From Pinirhizobacter soli (GTDB lineage Bacteria; Pseudomonadota; Gammaproteobacteria; Xanthomonadales; Rhodanobacteraceae), in contig NZ_JADZLQ010000003.1 in the NCBI RefSeq assembly GCF_015905305.1, positions 496,001-560,000 on the forward strand: a DNA stretch of 64,000 bases, given 5' to 3'. A model generated the notes under the pieces. That model was not told where the DNA came from. It did not search any database and saw only the letters and a program-made list of their open reading frames with translations. Shown here in pieces: positions 51,898-61,029 of the stretch. Position 1 is the stretch's first letter, and each line of letters starts with the position of its first letter. Position numbers and translations under genes: made by a program.

Positions 51898-53142
51898 ATG
51901 GAACGCGCAAGGACCGCGTGGCTGTGCGCATGGATGCTGTTCGTGGCGGCGTTGCCGGTGCACGCCGCCGATGCGCCGCGCTGGGCGCCTGATCGCCTGG
52001 CCCGGCTGCACGCCTTCATGGACAAGGCCACCGATGGTGATGGTTACCTCGGTGGCGTCACCCTGGTGATGCAGCACGATGCCATTGTCGAAGTGAAAGC
52101 GTATGGCCACCGCGACCTCGGCCGACGCGTGCCGATGACGACGGATTCCATCTTCCGCATCTACTCGATGACCAAGACGGTCACCTCCGTGGCGCTGATG
52201 ATGCTGGTAGAGGAAGGCAAGGTAGGCCTTGACGATCCGGTGTCGCGGTATCTGCCGGGGTTCGACCATCCCCAGGTACTCGACCACGGCACGCGTAGGC
52301 CGGCCTCTCGCGAGGTCACCCTGCATGACCTGCTGACGCATACGGCGGGCTATCCGGCGGGACTGAAAGGCGACGAAGCCGCGGTGAAGGCGATGGAGCG
52401 CGTCGATCCGCACGGTGCCTCCGACCTTCGCGACTTCGCCGACCGCATGAGCCGCGTGGACCTGGCCGCCGATCCCGGTACGCGCTTCGGCTATGACGGC
52501 GCCTCGCTCGAACTCATCGCCCGCGTCGTGGAAGTGGTGTCGGGCCAGTCCTTCGCGTCGTTTCTGGACAAGCGGATATTCACGCCCCTGGGAATGGTCG
52601 ACACTTCGTTCTCGGTGCCGGCCAACAAACGCAATCGCGTCGTGGACATCACCACCATGGGTGACGATGGCCATCTGCGCATCGCCGACGGCCCGAGCGC
52701 GCGGCATCCCGGGGATGCCTTGAATCACTACGACAGTGGCGCCGGCGGGCTGTATTCAACCGTCGGCGACTACGCCCGCTTCGCCCGGATGTTACTCGAC
52801 GGTGGCGCGCTCGACGGCAAGGAGCTTCTAGGCCGCAAGACCGTAGAGATGATGATGCGCAACCACCTGGGCATGCTTAATCCACCGGTGACCCAGTTCA
52901 GCCCGGCCGAAGGCTTCGGCATCGGTGGCTCGGTGGTGATCGACGCCGCGCGCCGCGGACAGCTGGGATCGGATGGCCAGTACGGCTGGTCCGGTGCCGC
53001 GTCCACGTACTACACGATCGATCCGAAGGAACATCTGGTAGCCATGCTCTTCCTGCAGCATATCCCGCGCGAGGGTGGCGGCCGCGATCTGGCGCATGTC
53101 AGCCGTAGCTTCTACAACCTCGTCTACCAGGCGATGCCATGA
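51898..53142 (+). CDS. Exported serine hydrolase, beta-lactamase/class C esterase family
   Basis: A 414-residue enzyme with a signal peptide (residues 1-24, ending PVHAAD). The SxxK motif is Ser90-Met-Thr-Lys93 (IYSMTKTVTSVALMM), and the second-motif tyrosine lies in RFGYDGASLELIARVVE. HDLLTHTAGYPAG is typical of EstB/EstA-type esterases of this fold. These act as esterases, deacylases or D-aminopeptidases rather than resistance enzymes. In this cluster an ester-bond cleavage on a glycosidic substrate is the natural guess. A GTG one codon upstream is also a possible start. Its stop overlaps the PfkB start (ATGA). Confidence 0.9.
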   Translation: MERARTAWLCAWMLFVAALPVHAADAPRWAPDRLARLHAFMDKATDGDGYLGGVTLVMQHDAIVEVKAYGHRDLGRRVPMTTDSIFRIYSMTKTVTSVALMMLVEEGKVGLDDPVSRYLPGFDHPQVLDHGTRRPASREVTLHDLLTHTAGYPAGLKGDEAAVKAMERVDPHGASDLRDFADRMSRVDLAADPGTRFGYDGASLELIARVVEVVSGQSFASFLDKRIFTPLGMVDTSFSVPANKRNRVVDITTMGDDGHLRIADGPSARHPGDALNHYDSGAGGLYSTVGDYARFARMLLDGGALDGKELLGRKTVEMMMRNHLGMLNPPVTQFSPAEGFGIGGSVVIDAARRGQLGSDGQYGWSGAASTYYTIDPKEHLVAMLFLQHIPREGGGRDLAHVSRSFYNLVYQAMP

Positions 53143-54083
53143 GTGTCGCAGGTTGCCATACGGTGCTGGTGGCGGGCTCGGCCAACCTCGATTTCGTGGT
53201 GACTGCCGCTCGCGTGCCGGCACCCGGGGAAACCATCCTCGGCCGCGACTTCAGGACATTTCCCGGTGGCAAGGGCGCCAACCAGGCCGTGGCCGCCGCC
53301 CGCGCCGGCGGGGCATCGACGCGCATGCTGTTGGCGCTGGGAAACGACGCGCACGCCGAGCCCATCGAGGCATCGCTGCGGGCGGCCGGGGTAAAGCTCG
53401 ACATCGTGCGCGCGGCTTCCGAGGCCACCGGCGTGGCCTTCATCTGCGTGGCGGATTCGGCAGAGAACGCCATTACCGTGGCGCCGGGCGCGAATGCCAC
53501 CCTCCGCGCCGCGCACCTGCCACCCCTGGGCCAGGTAAGCCATCTGTTGCTGCAACTGGAAACGCCCTTGCCGGTGGTGCAGGCATGGGCGATGGCCGCG
53601 CGCGAGGCCGGTGTCGTGGTGGCGCTCAACGCGGCGCCGGCCGCCACTCTGCCCGAGGAATTGTTGCGTTGCATCGACATGCTCATCGTCAATGAAGGCG
53701 AATTGGCCATGCTGGCCGGGTCCGACGGCGATATCGATGCGCGGATGCAAAGCCTGGGTGTCGAATGCGTGGTGGTAACCCTCGGCTCACGCGGGTGCCG
53801 TGCATGGCGCGGCGGAGAATCGCTGTCGCAATCGGGGTTCGCGGTGGACGCGGTGGATACCACCGGAGCCGGTGATACATTCTGCGGAACCCTGGTGGCC
53901 GCGTTGTCGCGCGGCGAGGCCTTCGCGTCCGCCCTGCGTCGCGCCACCGCCGCATCGGCGCTGGCCTGTACGAAGATGGGCGCGCAGGCTGGCATGCCGT
54001 CCTTCGACGAGGTCGAGCGGCTGCTGGCGGCATCCATCCAACCGGGCCATCGTGCCATCGCATCCAGGCAACCCAGCCCATGA
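53139..54083 (+). CDS. PfkB-family sugar kinase (ribokinase-like)
   Basis: A 314-residue kinase with both PfkB signatures: the N-terminal FPGGKGANQAVAAARAGG near residue 45 and the C-terminal DTTGAGDTFCG near 245, whose Asp is the catalytic base. The overall form (VLVAGSANLDFVVTAARVPA start) is closest to ribokinase. It should phosphorylate a sugar released by the cluster's hydrolases in the cytoplasm; ribose, another pentose or a deoxysugar all remain possible. It is coupled on both sides through ATGA overlaps. Confidence 0.9.
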   Translation: MSVAGCHTVLVAGSANLDFVVTAARVPAPGETILGRDFRTFPGGKGANQAVAAARAGGASTRMLLALGNDAHAEPIEASLRAAGVKLDIVRAASEATGVAFICVADSAENAITVAPGANATLRAAHLPPLGQVSHLLLQLETPLPVVQAWAMAAREAGVVVALNAAPAATLPEELLRCIDMLIVNEGELAMLAGSDGDIDARMQSLGVECVVVTLGSRGCRAWRGGESLSQSGFAVDAVDTTGAGDTFCGTLVAALSRGEAFASALRRATAASALACTKMGAQAGMPSFDEVERLLAASIQPGHRAIASRQPSP

Positions 54084-56248
54084 CAGCACCCCATCCCCCA
54101 GGCGACAACGACGACGAGCCCGTCCGCACCGAGTTCAAGTTCTCGCACGTCACCACCGGTCGCTACCTGCCCACGCCAGGCAAGGCGCCGGGCTGGCCGT
54201 TCGCCGAGATCGGCCACTGGAAGATGGACGTCGACGGCAGCGTGGACGATTGGGTGCGCGAACTGCGCGACTGGCGGCGCGAGCACCTGACCCGCATCGG
54301 CTACGACGACGCCAATTACCGGCGGCCCGAATTGCAATGGGCCCAGCGGAACTTCGTCCACGCGCAGATGATGGTGGAGGATCGCTACTTCTTCGACGCG
54401 ACCACGGGTAAATACACCGTCGATCGCTATCTGGACGACCTGCAGCAGCGCTTCGGTGGCATCGACAGCGTGCTGATCTGGTTCGTTTACCCGAACATCG
54501 GCATCGACGACCGCAACAAGATCGACCTCGCCCATGACATGCCCGGCGGCATCGAGGGCCTGCGCGGCGCGGTGGACGATTTCCACCGCCGCAGCGTGCG
54601 CGTGTTCCTGCCCACCATGCCCTGGGACAACGGCACGCGCGAGCTGGGTGTGTCCGATTGGCAGGCCATGGCGGAACTGGTGGCAGCCACCGGGGCCGAT
54701 GGCATCAACGGCGATACCTACAACGGCGTGCCTCGGGCCTTCTTCGACGCCTGCGATGCCTTGGGGCACCCGGTGGTGCTGCAGCCTGAATCCACCATCA
54801 GCGCCGAGGAACAGCTGATCTGGAACGTGCAGAGCTGGGGCAAGAAGGCGCCTAACGAGCCTGTGCCTCCGGTGGCCAAGTTCAAGTGGCTCGAGCCTCG
54901 CCACATGATCAACTACGAGAACCGCTGGGGCCGGAACCGCAACCACGACCTGCAGTACATCTTCTTCAACGGCATCGGCTACAACGCCTGGGAAAACATC
55001 TGGGGCATCTGGAACCAGTTCACCCCGCGAGATGCCGAGACACTGCGCCGCATCGCCACCATCGAACGCCAGTTCGCACCGGCGATGACCAGCATGGATT
55101 GGCGGCCCTACGAGCGCACCTTGCAGGCGGGCGTCTTCGCCAGCCGGTTCCCCGCGTCGGGTTATACGCTGTGGACGGTGGTCAACCGCAACGAGCACGA
55201 TATCGATGGCGAGCAGATCCGGCTGCCGCATCGCGAGGGTGCCCGCTACTTCGACGTGTGGAACGGCGTGGCGCTCGAACCACGCATCGAAGGCGCGCAT
55301 GCCGTCGTCGCCTTCCCGATGGAAGGAGCCGGCTTCGGTGCCGTGTTCGCCATCGAACCGGGTGTTGCTGTAGATGACCTGGATGCCTTCCTTGGTGGTA
55401 TGAGGCTACTCGCGTCTACACGGCTGGATTCCTTGTCCAGCCAGTGGCGTTCATTGCCGCAGTCCATCGTTGATATCGCCGCTACGCGCCCCGCGGCGAC
55501 GGTTCCCGAAGGTATGGTCGCCATTCCTGCCGCCACGTTCGACTTCGTTGTCGGCGGCGTCGAGATCGAAGGCCAGAGCTGGGAAGGCAACGATGTGCAG
55601 TACCCGTGGGAAACGAGCGCGCGGCGGAATCACCGGCACCGCATCGAAATCCCGGCTTTCCATATCGACCGGACGCCGGTCACCAACGCGCAGTTCAAGG
55701 CGTTTCTCGATCAAAGCGGTTGGAAGCCGCGCGACCGGCACAACTTCCTGCATCACTGGCGCAATGGCGCGCCTCTTCCCGGAGAAAGCAACAAGCCCGT
55801 CGTCTGGGTGGCCCTGGAAGACGCCCGTGCTTACGCTGCCTGGGCCGGCAAGCGCCTGCCGCACGAATGGGAATGGCAATACGCAGCGCAGGGCACCGAT
55901 GGCAGGCGCTATCCCTGGGGTAACGATGCCGATCCCTCCAGGATGCCCGCCACGAACCGGGGCCGCACGCTTCGCGTGCCCGACGACGTGGATGCGCACC
56001 CGGGCGGCGCCAGTCCGTTCGGTGTGCTCGACCTCGTCGGCAACGTCTGGCAGTGGACGGACGAGTACGTCGACGAGCACACGCGTGCCGCGGTGCTTCG
56101 CGGTGGCAGCAGCTACCTGCCGCAGACGTCGCACTGGTATTTCCCTCAGACCCACCGGCTGGACCAGCACGGCAAGTACCTGTTGATGTCGCCGAGCAAG
56201 GACCGCTCCGGCTGCGTGGGCTTTCGTTGCGTGGTGGACGCGACCTGA
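54080..56248 (+). CDS. TIM-barrel-like glycosidase candidate fused to an FGE-fold domain lacking the catalytic cysteines
   Basis: A 722-residue protein without a signal peptide. Residues 1-440 look like a glycoside-hydrolase barrel with a beta end domain (GGIDSVLIWFVYPNIGID, VRVFLPTMPWDNGTRELG, ATGADGINGDTYNGVP, where Asp residues could act in catalysis). Residues 475-722 are an FGE-sulfatase fold (FHIDRTPVTNAQFKAFLDQS, KRLPHEWEWQYAAQG, FGVLDLVGNVWQWTDEY, VLRGGSSY, VGFRCVV). The segment that carries the two active cysteines in formylglycine-generating enzyme reads SHWYFPQT here, so sulfatase activation is not expected. The domain may bind substrate or do another reaction. Both ends overlap neighbouring genes. 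Confidence 0.7.
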   Translation: MTAPHPPGDNDDEPVRTEFKFSHVTTGRYLPTPGKAPGWPFAEIGHWKMDVDGSVDDWVRELRDWRREHLTRIGYDDANYRRPELQWAQRNFVHAQMMVEDRYFFDATTGKYTVDRYLDDLQQRFGGIDSVLIWFVYPNIGIDDRNKIDLAHDMPGGIEGLRGAVDDFHRRSVRVFLPTMPWDNGTRELGVSDWQAMAELVAATGADGINGDTYNGVPRAFFDACDALGHPVVLQPESTISAEEQLIWNVQSWGKKAPNEPVPPVAKFKWLEPRHMINYENRWGRNRNHDLQYIFFNGIGYNAWENIWGIWNQFTPRDAETLRRIATIERQFAPAMTSMDWRPYERTLQAGVFASRFPASGYTLWTVVNRNEHDIDGEQIRLPHREGARYFDVWNGVALEPRIEGAHAVVAFPMEGAGFGAVFAIEPGVAVDDLDAFLGGMRLLASTRLDSLSSQWRSLPQSIVDIAATRPAATVPEGMVAIPAATFDFVVGGVEIEGQSWEGNDVQYPWETSARRNHRHRIEIPAFHIDRTPVTNAQFKAFLDQSGWKPRDRHNFLHHWRNGAPLPGESNKPVVWVALEDARAYAAWAGKRLPHEWEWQYAAQGTDGRRYPWGNDADPSRMPATNRGRTLRVPDDVDAHPGGASPFGVLDLVGNVWQWTDEYVDEHTRAAVLRGGSSYLPQTSHWYFPQTHRLDQHGKYLLMSPSKDRSGCVGFRCVVDAT

Positions 56249-59103
56249 TGCTCGCGTGCCGGGCCTGGCGGTGGCTTCTCCCCGTCGGGCTGTTCATGGC
56301 CATGGCATGCCACGCGCAGGAGGCCACGAAAAAGATCGTGCTGATCGGCGGCAGCAAGAGCGAAGGGCCGGCCAGGCACGACTACGCCAACGGGGTCCGG
56401 CTCATCGCCTCGTTCCTCGCCTCGCTGCCAGAAAGGCAGCGCGATAAGTTGACGATATCGAGTTATCCAGATGGGTGGCCCGCCGATCCGCACGTCCTCG
56501 ACGGCGCATCGGCGGTGGTGCTGTATTTCGATGGCGATACCAGGCACCCCTTGCTCGACGCGGGTCGGCGCCATTCGTTCGAAGCGCTGATGCGGGCGGA
56601 TGCGGGTCTGGTCGTCCTGCACCAGGCGTCCACCGTGCCTGCCAACGATACGTCTATCCACTTGCAGCGGTGGCTTGGCGGCGTGCGCTTGGGCATGGCC
56701 GAGCGCACCACGGAAACCACCACGCTGCACGTGGCCTCGCCATCGCAGCCAGCGACGCGCGGCGTGCAAGATTTCACCTATCGCGACGAGTTCTACCCTG
56801 GTATCCGATTCAGGGGGAAGATCACGCCGATCCTTACCGCGACCCTCCACCCGCAATATCGCGATGGCAAGTGGATCGTCGAAGACAAACCCGAGGACGC
56901 GACCGTAGCCTGGGCATACGAGCGACCAGGTGGCGGGAGATCGTTCGGATTCAGCGGCGGTCATTACCTTGTCGCGCTTGACCAGACGATGCTGCGCCGC
57001 ACGCTTTTGAACGCCATCCTCTGGGCTGCACATGCCGACGTGCCCCAGGGTGGCGTCAGCGTGGGCTCCGCTGATGCCGCCACGCGCATCGCCGAGGGCG
57101 AACTGCGCGACACGCCTGATTCCTCGCCGGCACACGTGGCCGCGCCCGACGTACCGTCGTTCCATCACGACCCCGAGCGCACCGGATGGAATGACCAGGA
57201 GATCGCGCTGACGCCCGCCAGCGTGTCCGGGCCCTCGTTCGGCTTGCTGTGGGAATCTCCTGCGTTGGACAGCGTGGACGGGCAAACGGCGCACCTGTAT
57301 GCGTCGCCGCTGTATGTCGACCGCGTCGCGATCACGGCGGGCCAGCATGCTGGCAGCACGTTTTCGGTCGTCATCGCCGCCAGCAACAACGGCTACGTCT
57401 ATGCGATCAACGCCGCGAAGGCGGGCGATGTCGCGGCCGGCAGAATCCTGTGGCGAACGCGCCTGGCAATGCCGTGCCGGCTGCAGCCGGCGCCGCTGGA
57501 CGCGGTGCCGACCGGCGTACTTGCCACACCCGTCATCGACGTGAAGCGCGGCTGCATCTACGTCACCAGCTGCGATCCGGAGAAGAGCTGGCAGGCTTAT
57601 GCGCTGGATCTGGCCAGCGGCGTTGTGCTTCCCGGCTGGCCGGTGCAGCTGGACGAAACGCGCATGAATGTGGTCAACCGGAACGCCGGGCCCAGGCTGC
57701 TGTCACCGACACGCCGCTTCGACTTCCGCGTGCAACGCGGCGCCCTGAACCTGAGCCCCGACGGTTCGCATCTGTATGTTGTCTTTGGCGAGACCGAAAC
57801 CGGATGGCTGGCCTCCGTGGACACGGTACATCCGCGAATCGAGAGTGCATTTGCCGCGGTGGCCATGCCGCGGCGCGGCAGCGGTGGCATCTGGGGTGCG
57901 GGTGGCCCTGCGGTCGACGAGGCGGGCAACATCTTCCTCGTCACCGGGAGCGGCTTCGACGGATATACCGACCAGGCGCATGACTGGACGCAGTCGGTCC
58001 TTGAGCTTTCCGACCTCGCGCCACAGGGGTTGCGGTTGCGAGGCAGCTACACGCCCTTCAATTATTGCGTTACGGCGAAGATGGATATCGACCTAGGCTC
58101 GGGCGGCGCATCGCTGTTGCCCGAGATCCATGCCGGTTCGACGGCGACGCCACGCTTGCTGGTGCTCGGCGGCAAGCAGGGAAATGCCTATCTGCTTGAC
58201 CGCGATCACATGCCTGGCCGGCTGGACCTTCGGCCGCCCTGCAGCAGCGACGCGGCCAGCGATACGTCGCTGCTGCCGGCTCAGAACCAGCCGCAGTTTG
58301 GCGGCCGTGGCCCGCTGAACGTGTTCGGACCGTATTCGGAGCAGGATGGCGCCATGGACATCGCACGAGCACGCTCGGTGCCTGCCGTATTCCGCGCGCT
58401 GGATGGTACGACCCATGTCTACATGACCGGCAACACGAGGGCGGCCCAGGGCTCCGCGACCGGCATCGCACCCTCGCTGGTTCGCCTTGCCGTCGTCACC
58501 ACCCCCGGCAAGCCTGCATGGTTGCGTGTCGAACAGGGCCAGCCCGACGTGGTGTTCGGCAACCCCGGCTCGCCCGTGGTCACCAGCCACGATTCGCGCG
58601 ATGCGATCGTCTGGGTCCTGGACGAAAACGCCGGTCGTTCCGCCGCCCTGGCAGGCGATGGCGCCCCATCCCCACGGCTCTATGCATTTGATGCGGGGAC
58701 CTTGGCGCTGTTGTGGAAGAGCGCGCCCGGGCAGCTTTTCACCAGCGGCAAGTACAACGAACCGACGGTGTCTGGTGGCCAGGTACTAGTCGGCACCGAT
58801 CGTATCCAGGCATTCGGTGTAGGTACGGACCATCTCGTTCACGTGCCGCGCCCCGAGGCGCACGTACCGGTGACGGTAGATCCATCGCCCACTCGTTCAT
58901 CCGGCCTGGACGGTGCGACGATCTACCGCCAGCGCTGCGCCATGTGCCACGACCATCCGCAGGGCAATATTCCCCCGCGCAGCTGGATCGCGTCGCGCCC
59001 GCGCGAGGAAATCATCCATGCGCTGACGCAAGGCGTGATGCGCGCGCAAGCGGCAGGCCTTACCACGCAAGACATCAAAGCCGTAGCTGGAGCCTTGAAA
59101 TGA
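56248..59103 (+). CDS. ThuA-like / PQQ-type beta-propeller / cytochrome c fusion
   Basis: A 951-residue exported protein: signal peptide (1-23, ending ACHAQ), a ThuA-like glutamine-amidotransferase-fold domain (about 27-265; IVLIGGSKSEG, VLYFDGDTRHPLLD, GLVVLHQAST, FSGGHYLVALDQTMLRR), a PQQ-quinoprotein-like propeller (about 310-850; VIAASNNGYVYAINAAK, GIWGAGGPAVDEAGNIFLVT) and a C-terminal c-type cytochrome with CAMCH at 897-901 and a likely axial Met in QGVMRAQAAGL. This suggests periplasmic oxidation or binding of a sugar with electrons passed to the haem. Whether the propeller binds PQQ cannot be told. The start ATG overlaps the previous stop. Confidence 0.8.
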   Translation: MLACRAWRWLLPVGLFMAMACHAQEATKKIVLIGGSKSEGPARHDYANGVRLIASFLASLPERQRDKLTISSYPDGWPADPHVLDGASAVVLYFDGDTRHPLLDAGRRHSFEALMRADAGLVVLHQASTVPANDTSIHLQRWLGGVRLGMAERTTETTTLHVASPSQPATRGVQDFTYRDEFYPGIRFRGKITPILTATLHPQYRDGKWIVEDKPEDATVAWAYERPGGGRSFGFSGGHYLVALDQTMLRRTLLNAILWAAHADVPQGGVSVGSADAATRIAEGELRDTPDSSPAHVAAPDVPSFHHDPERTGWNDQEIALTPASVSGPSFGLLWESPALDSVDGQTAHLYASPLYVDRVAITAGQHAGSTFSVVIAASNNGYVYAINAAKAGDVAAGRILWRTRLAMPCRLQPAPLDAVPTGVLATPVIDVKRGCIYVTSCDPEKSWQAYALDLASGVVLPGWPVQLDETRMNVVNRNAGPRLLSPTRRFDFRVQRGALNLSPDGSHLYVVFGETETGWLASVDTVHPRIESAFAAVAMPRRGSGGIWGAGGPAVDEAGNIFLVTGSGFDGYTDQAHDWTQSVLELSDLAPQGLRLRGSYTPFNYCVTAKMDIDLGSGGASLLPEIHAGSTATPRLLVLGGKQGNAYLLDRDHMPGRLDLRPPCSSDAASDTSLLPAQNQPQFGGRGPLNVFGPYSEQDGAMDIARARSVPAVFRALDGTTHVYMTGNTRAAQGSATGIAPSLVRLAVVTTPGKPAWLRVEQGQPDVVFGNPGSPVVTSHDSRDAIVWVLDENAGRSAALAGDGAPSPRLYAFDAGTLALLWKSAPGQLFTSGKYNEPTVSGGQVLVGTDRIQAFGVGTDHLVHVPRPEAHVPVTVDPSPTRSSGLDGATIYRQRCAMCHDHPQGNIPPRSWIASRPREEIIHALTQGVMRAQAAGLTTQDIKAVAGALK

Positions 59104-60923
59104 CTGTATCCCCCACCAGGCTGGGTGGCTTGCTCGGCGACGCGCTCGAGGCCAACCTGCACGGTCGCCTTTCGCACTTCATCGTCGACGAGCAAAGTCC
59201 GGCGATCGCAATCTTCGCGCAGGCACACCGGGAGCAGAATCGCGAAGGCGACTGGTACGGGGAACACGCTGGCAAGTGGCTGGTCGCCGCCGCGCGTGCC
59301 GCGGCACGCAGCCATGACGCATCGTTACGTGCCCGTGTACTGCGCGTGGCTGAATTCCTGGTTGGGGTGCAGGAACCTGACGGTTACCTCGGCACCTATG
59401 CGGTGGACCGGCGCTTCATGCAACCGCAGCCACCCAAGCCCGGCACCTGGGATGGCGCGCCCAGCATGCGCACGTGGGATATCTGGACCCATGCCTACCT
59501 GGTGCTTGGACTGCTGGAAGTCCACCGGCAGTTCGGTTCGCCGCCATGCCTGGCGGCTGCCTGCAAGATAGGCGATCTGTGCCTGCAAACGCTCGGCCAT
59601 GGCGGCATCGATATCACCGACCTCGGCAACCACCACGGCATGTCGGCGACGGTGTTGCTGGATCCGGCCGTGGAGCTTTTCTTCGTCACGGGAAATGATC
59701 GCTATCTGGAGCTGGCGCAGACAATACTGCGCCAGGCCGATGCCCACCGCGAGCTTGGCCTGGTGCGGAATGCCCTGGCGGGTATCGACGCGGCTTTTAT
59801 CGCCACGGGCAAGGCTTATCAGTTGGCGTGGAACCTCGTGGGCCTGGCGAAGCTCTATCGCGCCACGGGCTCGCCTGAGCATCGCCGCGCCGTGGAAATG
59901 CTTTGGCAAAGCATCCGCGATCACCACCTTACCCTTGGCGGAGGTCCCTGGGGCGGCGTGGCCCATCGCTCGCGCGAGTGCTTCAACCCGCCCGGCGTGT
60001 TCAGCCCGAACGGCTACGTGGAAACCTGCTCCACGCTTGCGTGGATCCAGCTCAATCGCGAGTTGCTGCGCATAAGTGGCGAGGCAAAGTACGCCGAGGA
60101 AATCGAGCGCTCCGCGTATAACGACCTGCTCGCCGCGCAGGCACCCGATGGCGAGGACTGGTGCTACTACGTGTTCCCCAACGGCCGGCGCGTGCATACC
60201 ACTTATTGGCGTTGCTGCAAGTCCAGTGGCGCGATGGCGCTTGAGGAACTGCCCGATATCGCGTTCACCCAGGTCGACGATCACACACTTGCCGTAAACG
60301 TGCATGGGCCGGGCGAGGCGAGTTTCGACATCGCCGGTGGGGTACGACTGGTGTCGCTCACCTCGTATCCCCGCCACGGGGAAATACGCATCCGCGTGGC
60401 CATGCACGGCCAGGCGCGTTTCACCGTGCGCGTGCGCATACCGTCATGGGCCATCGCACCCTCTCTCACCGTCAATGGCCACGCGGTGGATGGCGCCGTG
60501 GAAGCCGGGACCTTTGTCGCCCTCACGCGCCAGTGGTGCGATGGCGATGAAATCCAGGCTCACTTCCCGGCGCGGCCACTCCTGCACCGCCGGACGAACC
60601 GCAACGTGCAGGAGTCGTTGGCCCCCGATGGCAGCCCGGTACGCCAGGAAGTGCTCCACGAGGAGTACGTTGCATTCACCCACGGGCCGCTGGTGTACGC
60701 CACGGAGCTCATCGATGGTTTCAAGGCGAGTGAAAGCGTGCGTCTTCCAGACAGCCCGCCTGAAGACTGGCTGCGGCTCGAAGCAGCGGTCCTGAGCCTT
60801 GCCGTTGAGCTCGGTTACCGGCCACCGCTGGTCTTTACCCCGTACTTCGCCGCCGGTGGCCGCGTGGACGGCGCATGGCGTCTCACCTGGCTGCCATTGG
60901 CGCCGGCCACCCCGGTTTCATGA
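59100..60923 (+). CDS. Glycoside hydrolase family 127-like beta-L-arabinofuranosidase
   Basis: A 607-residue enzyme without a signal peptide. It has an (alpha/alpha)6 barrel and beta-sandwich layout of the former DUF1680 family. In the characterised enzyme HypBA1 a zinc-bound cysteine acts as nucleophile; the equivalent ligands are visible as Glu308 and Cys310 in VETCST and Cys372-Cys373 in YWRCCKSSG. WYGEHAGKWL, VQEPDGYLGTY and WDIWTHAYL are further family motifs. It should remove terminal beta-L-arabinofuranose or a similar sugar in the cytoplasm. The ATG overlaps the previous stop. It is the last gene of the coupled run that starts with the TonB receptor. Confidence 0.85.
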   Translation: MTVSPTRLGGLLGDALEANLHGRLSHFIVDEQSPAIAIFAQAHREQNREGDWYGEHAGKWLVAAARAAARSHDASLRARVLRVAEFLVGVQEPDGYLGTYAVDRRFMQPQPPKPGTWDGAPSMRTWDIWTHAYLVLGLLEVHRQFGSPPCLAAACKIGDLCLQTLGHGGIDITDLGNHHGMSATVLLDPAVELFFVTGNDRYLELAQTILRQADAHRELGLVRNALAGIDAAFIATGKAYQLAWNLVGLAKLYRATGSPEHRRAVEMLWQSIRDHHLTLGGGPWGGVAHRSRECFNPPGVFSPNGYVETCSTLAWIQLNRELLRISGEAKYAEEIERSAYNDLLAAQAPDGEDWCYYVFPNGRRVHTTYWRCCKSSGAMALEELPDIAFTQVDDHTLAVNVHGPGEASFDIAGGVRLVSLTSYPRHGEIRIRVAMHGQARFTVRVRIPSWAIAPSLTVNGHAVDGAVEAGTFVALTRQWCDGDEIQAHFPARPLLHRRTNRNVQESLAPDGSPVRQEVLHEEYVAFTHGPLVYATELIDGFKASESVRLPDSPPEDWLRLEAAVLSLAVELGYRPPLVFTPYFAAGGRVDGAWRLTWLPLAPATPVS

Positions 60924-61029
60924 GGGCATCCTCGTTACACAAGAATTTGTCGCTTAAGAACATATCCCCGGCTGCTTTTTCCCACCGGCCGCCTATTGCA
61001 AAGTGACTCGTCGAGGGGTTGGCAACCGG

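Noticed and set aside
50815-55300. Two long overlapping open frames antisense to the receptor, hydrolase and kinase genes
   Set aside because: They lie opposite three clearly identified genes joined by coupled starts; no ribosome sites or domains were found.
54080-56248. Formylglycine-generating sulfatase activator
   Set aside because: The two essential cysteines are absent and no sulfatase gene is in the window.
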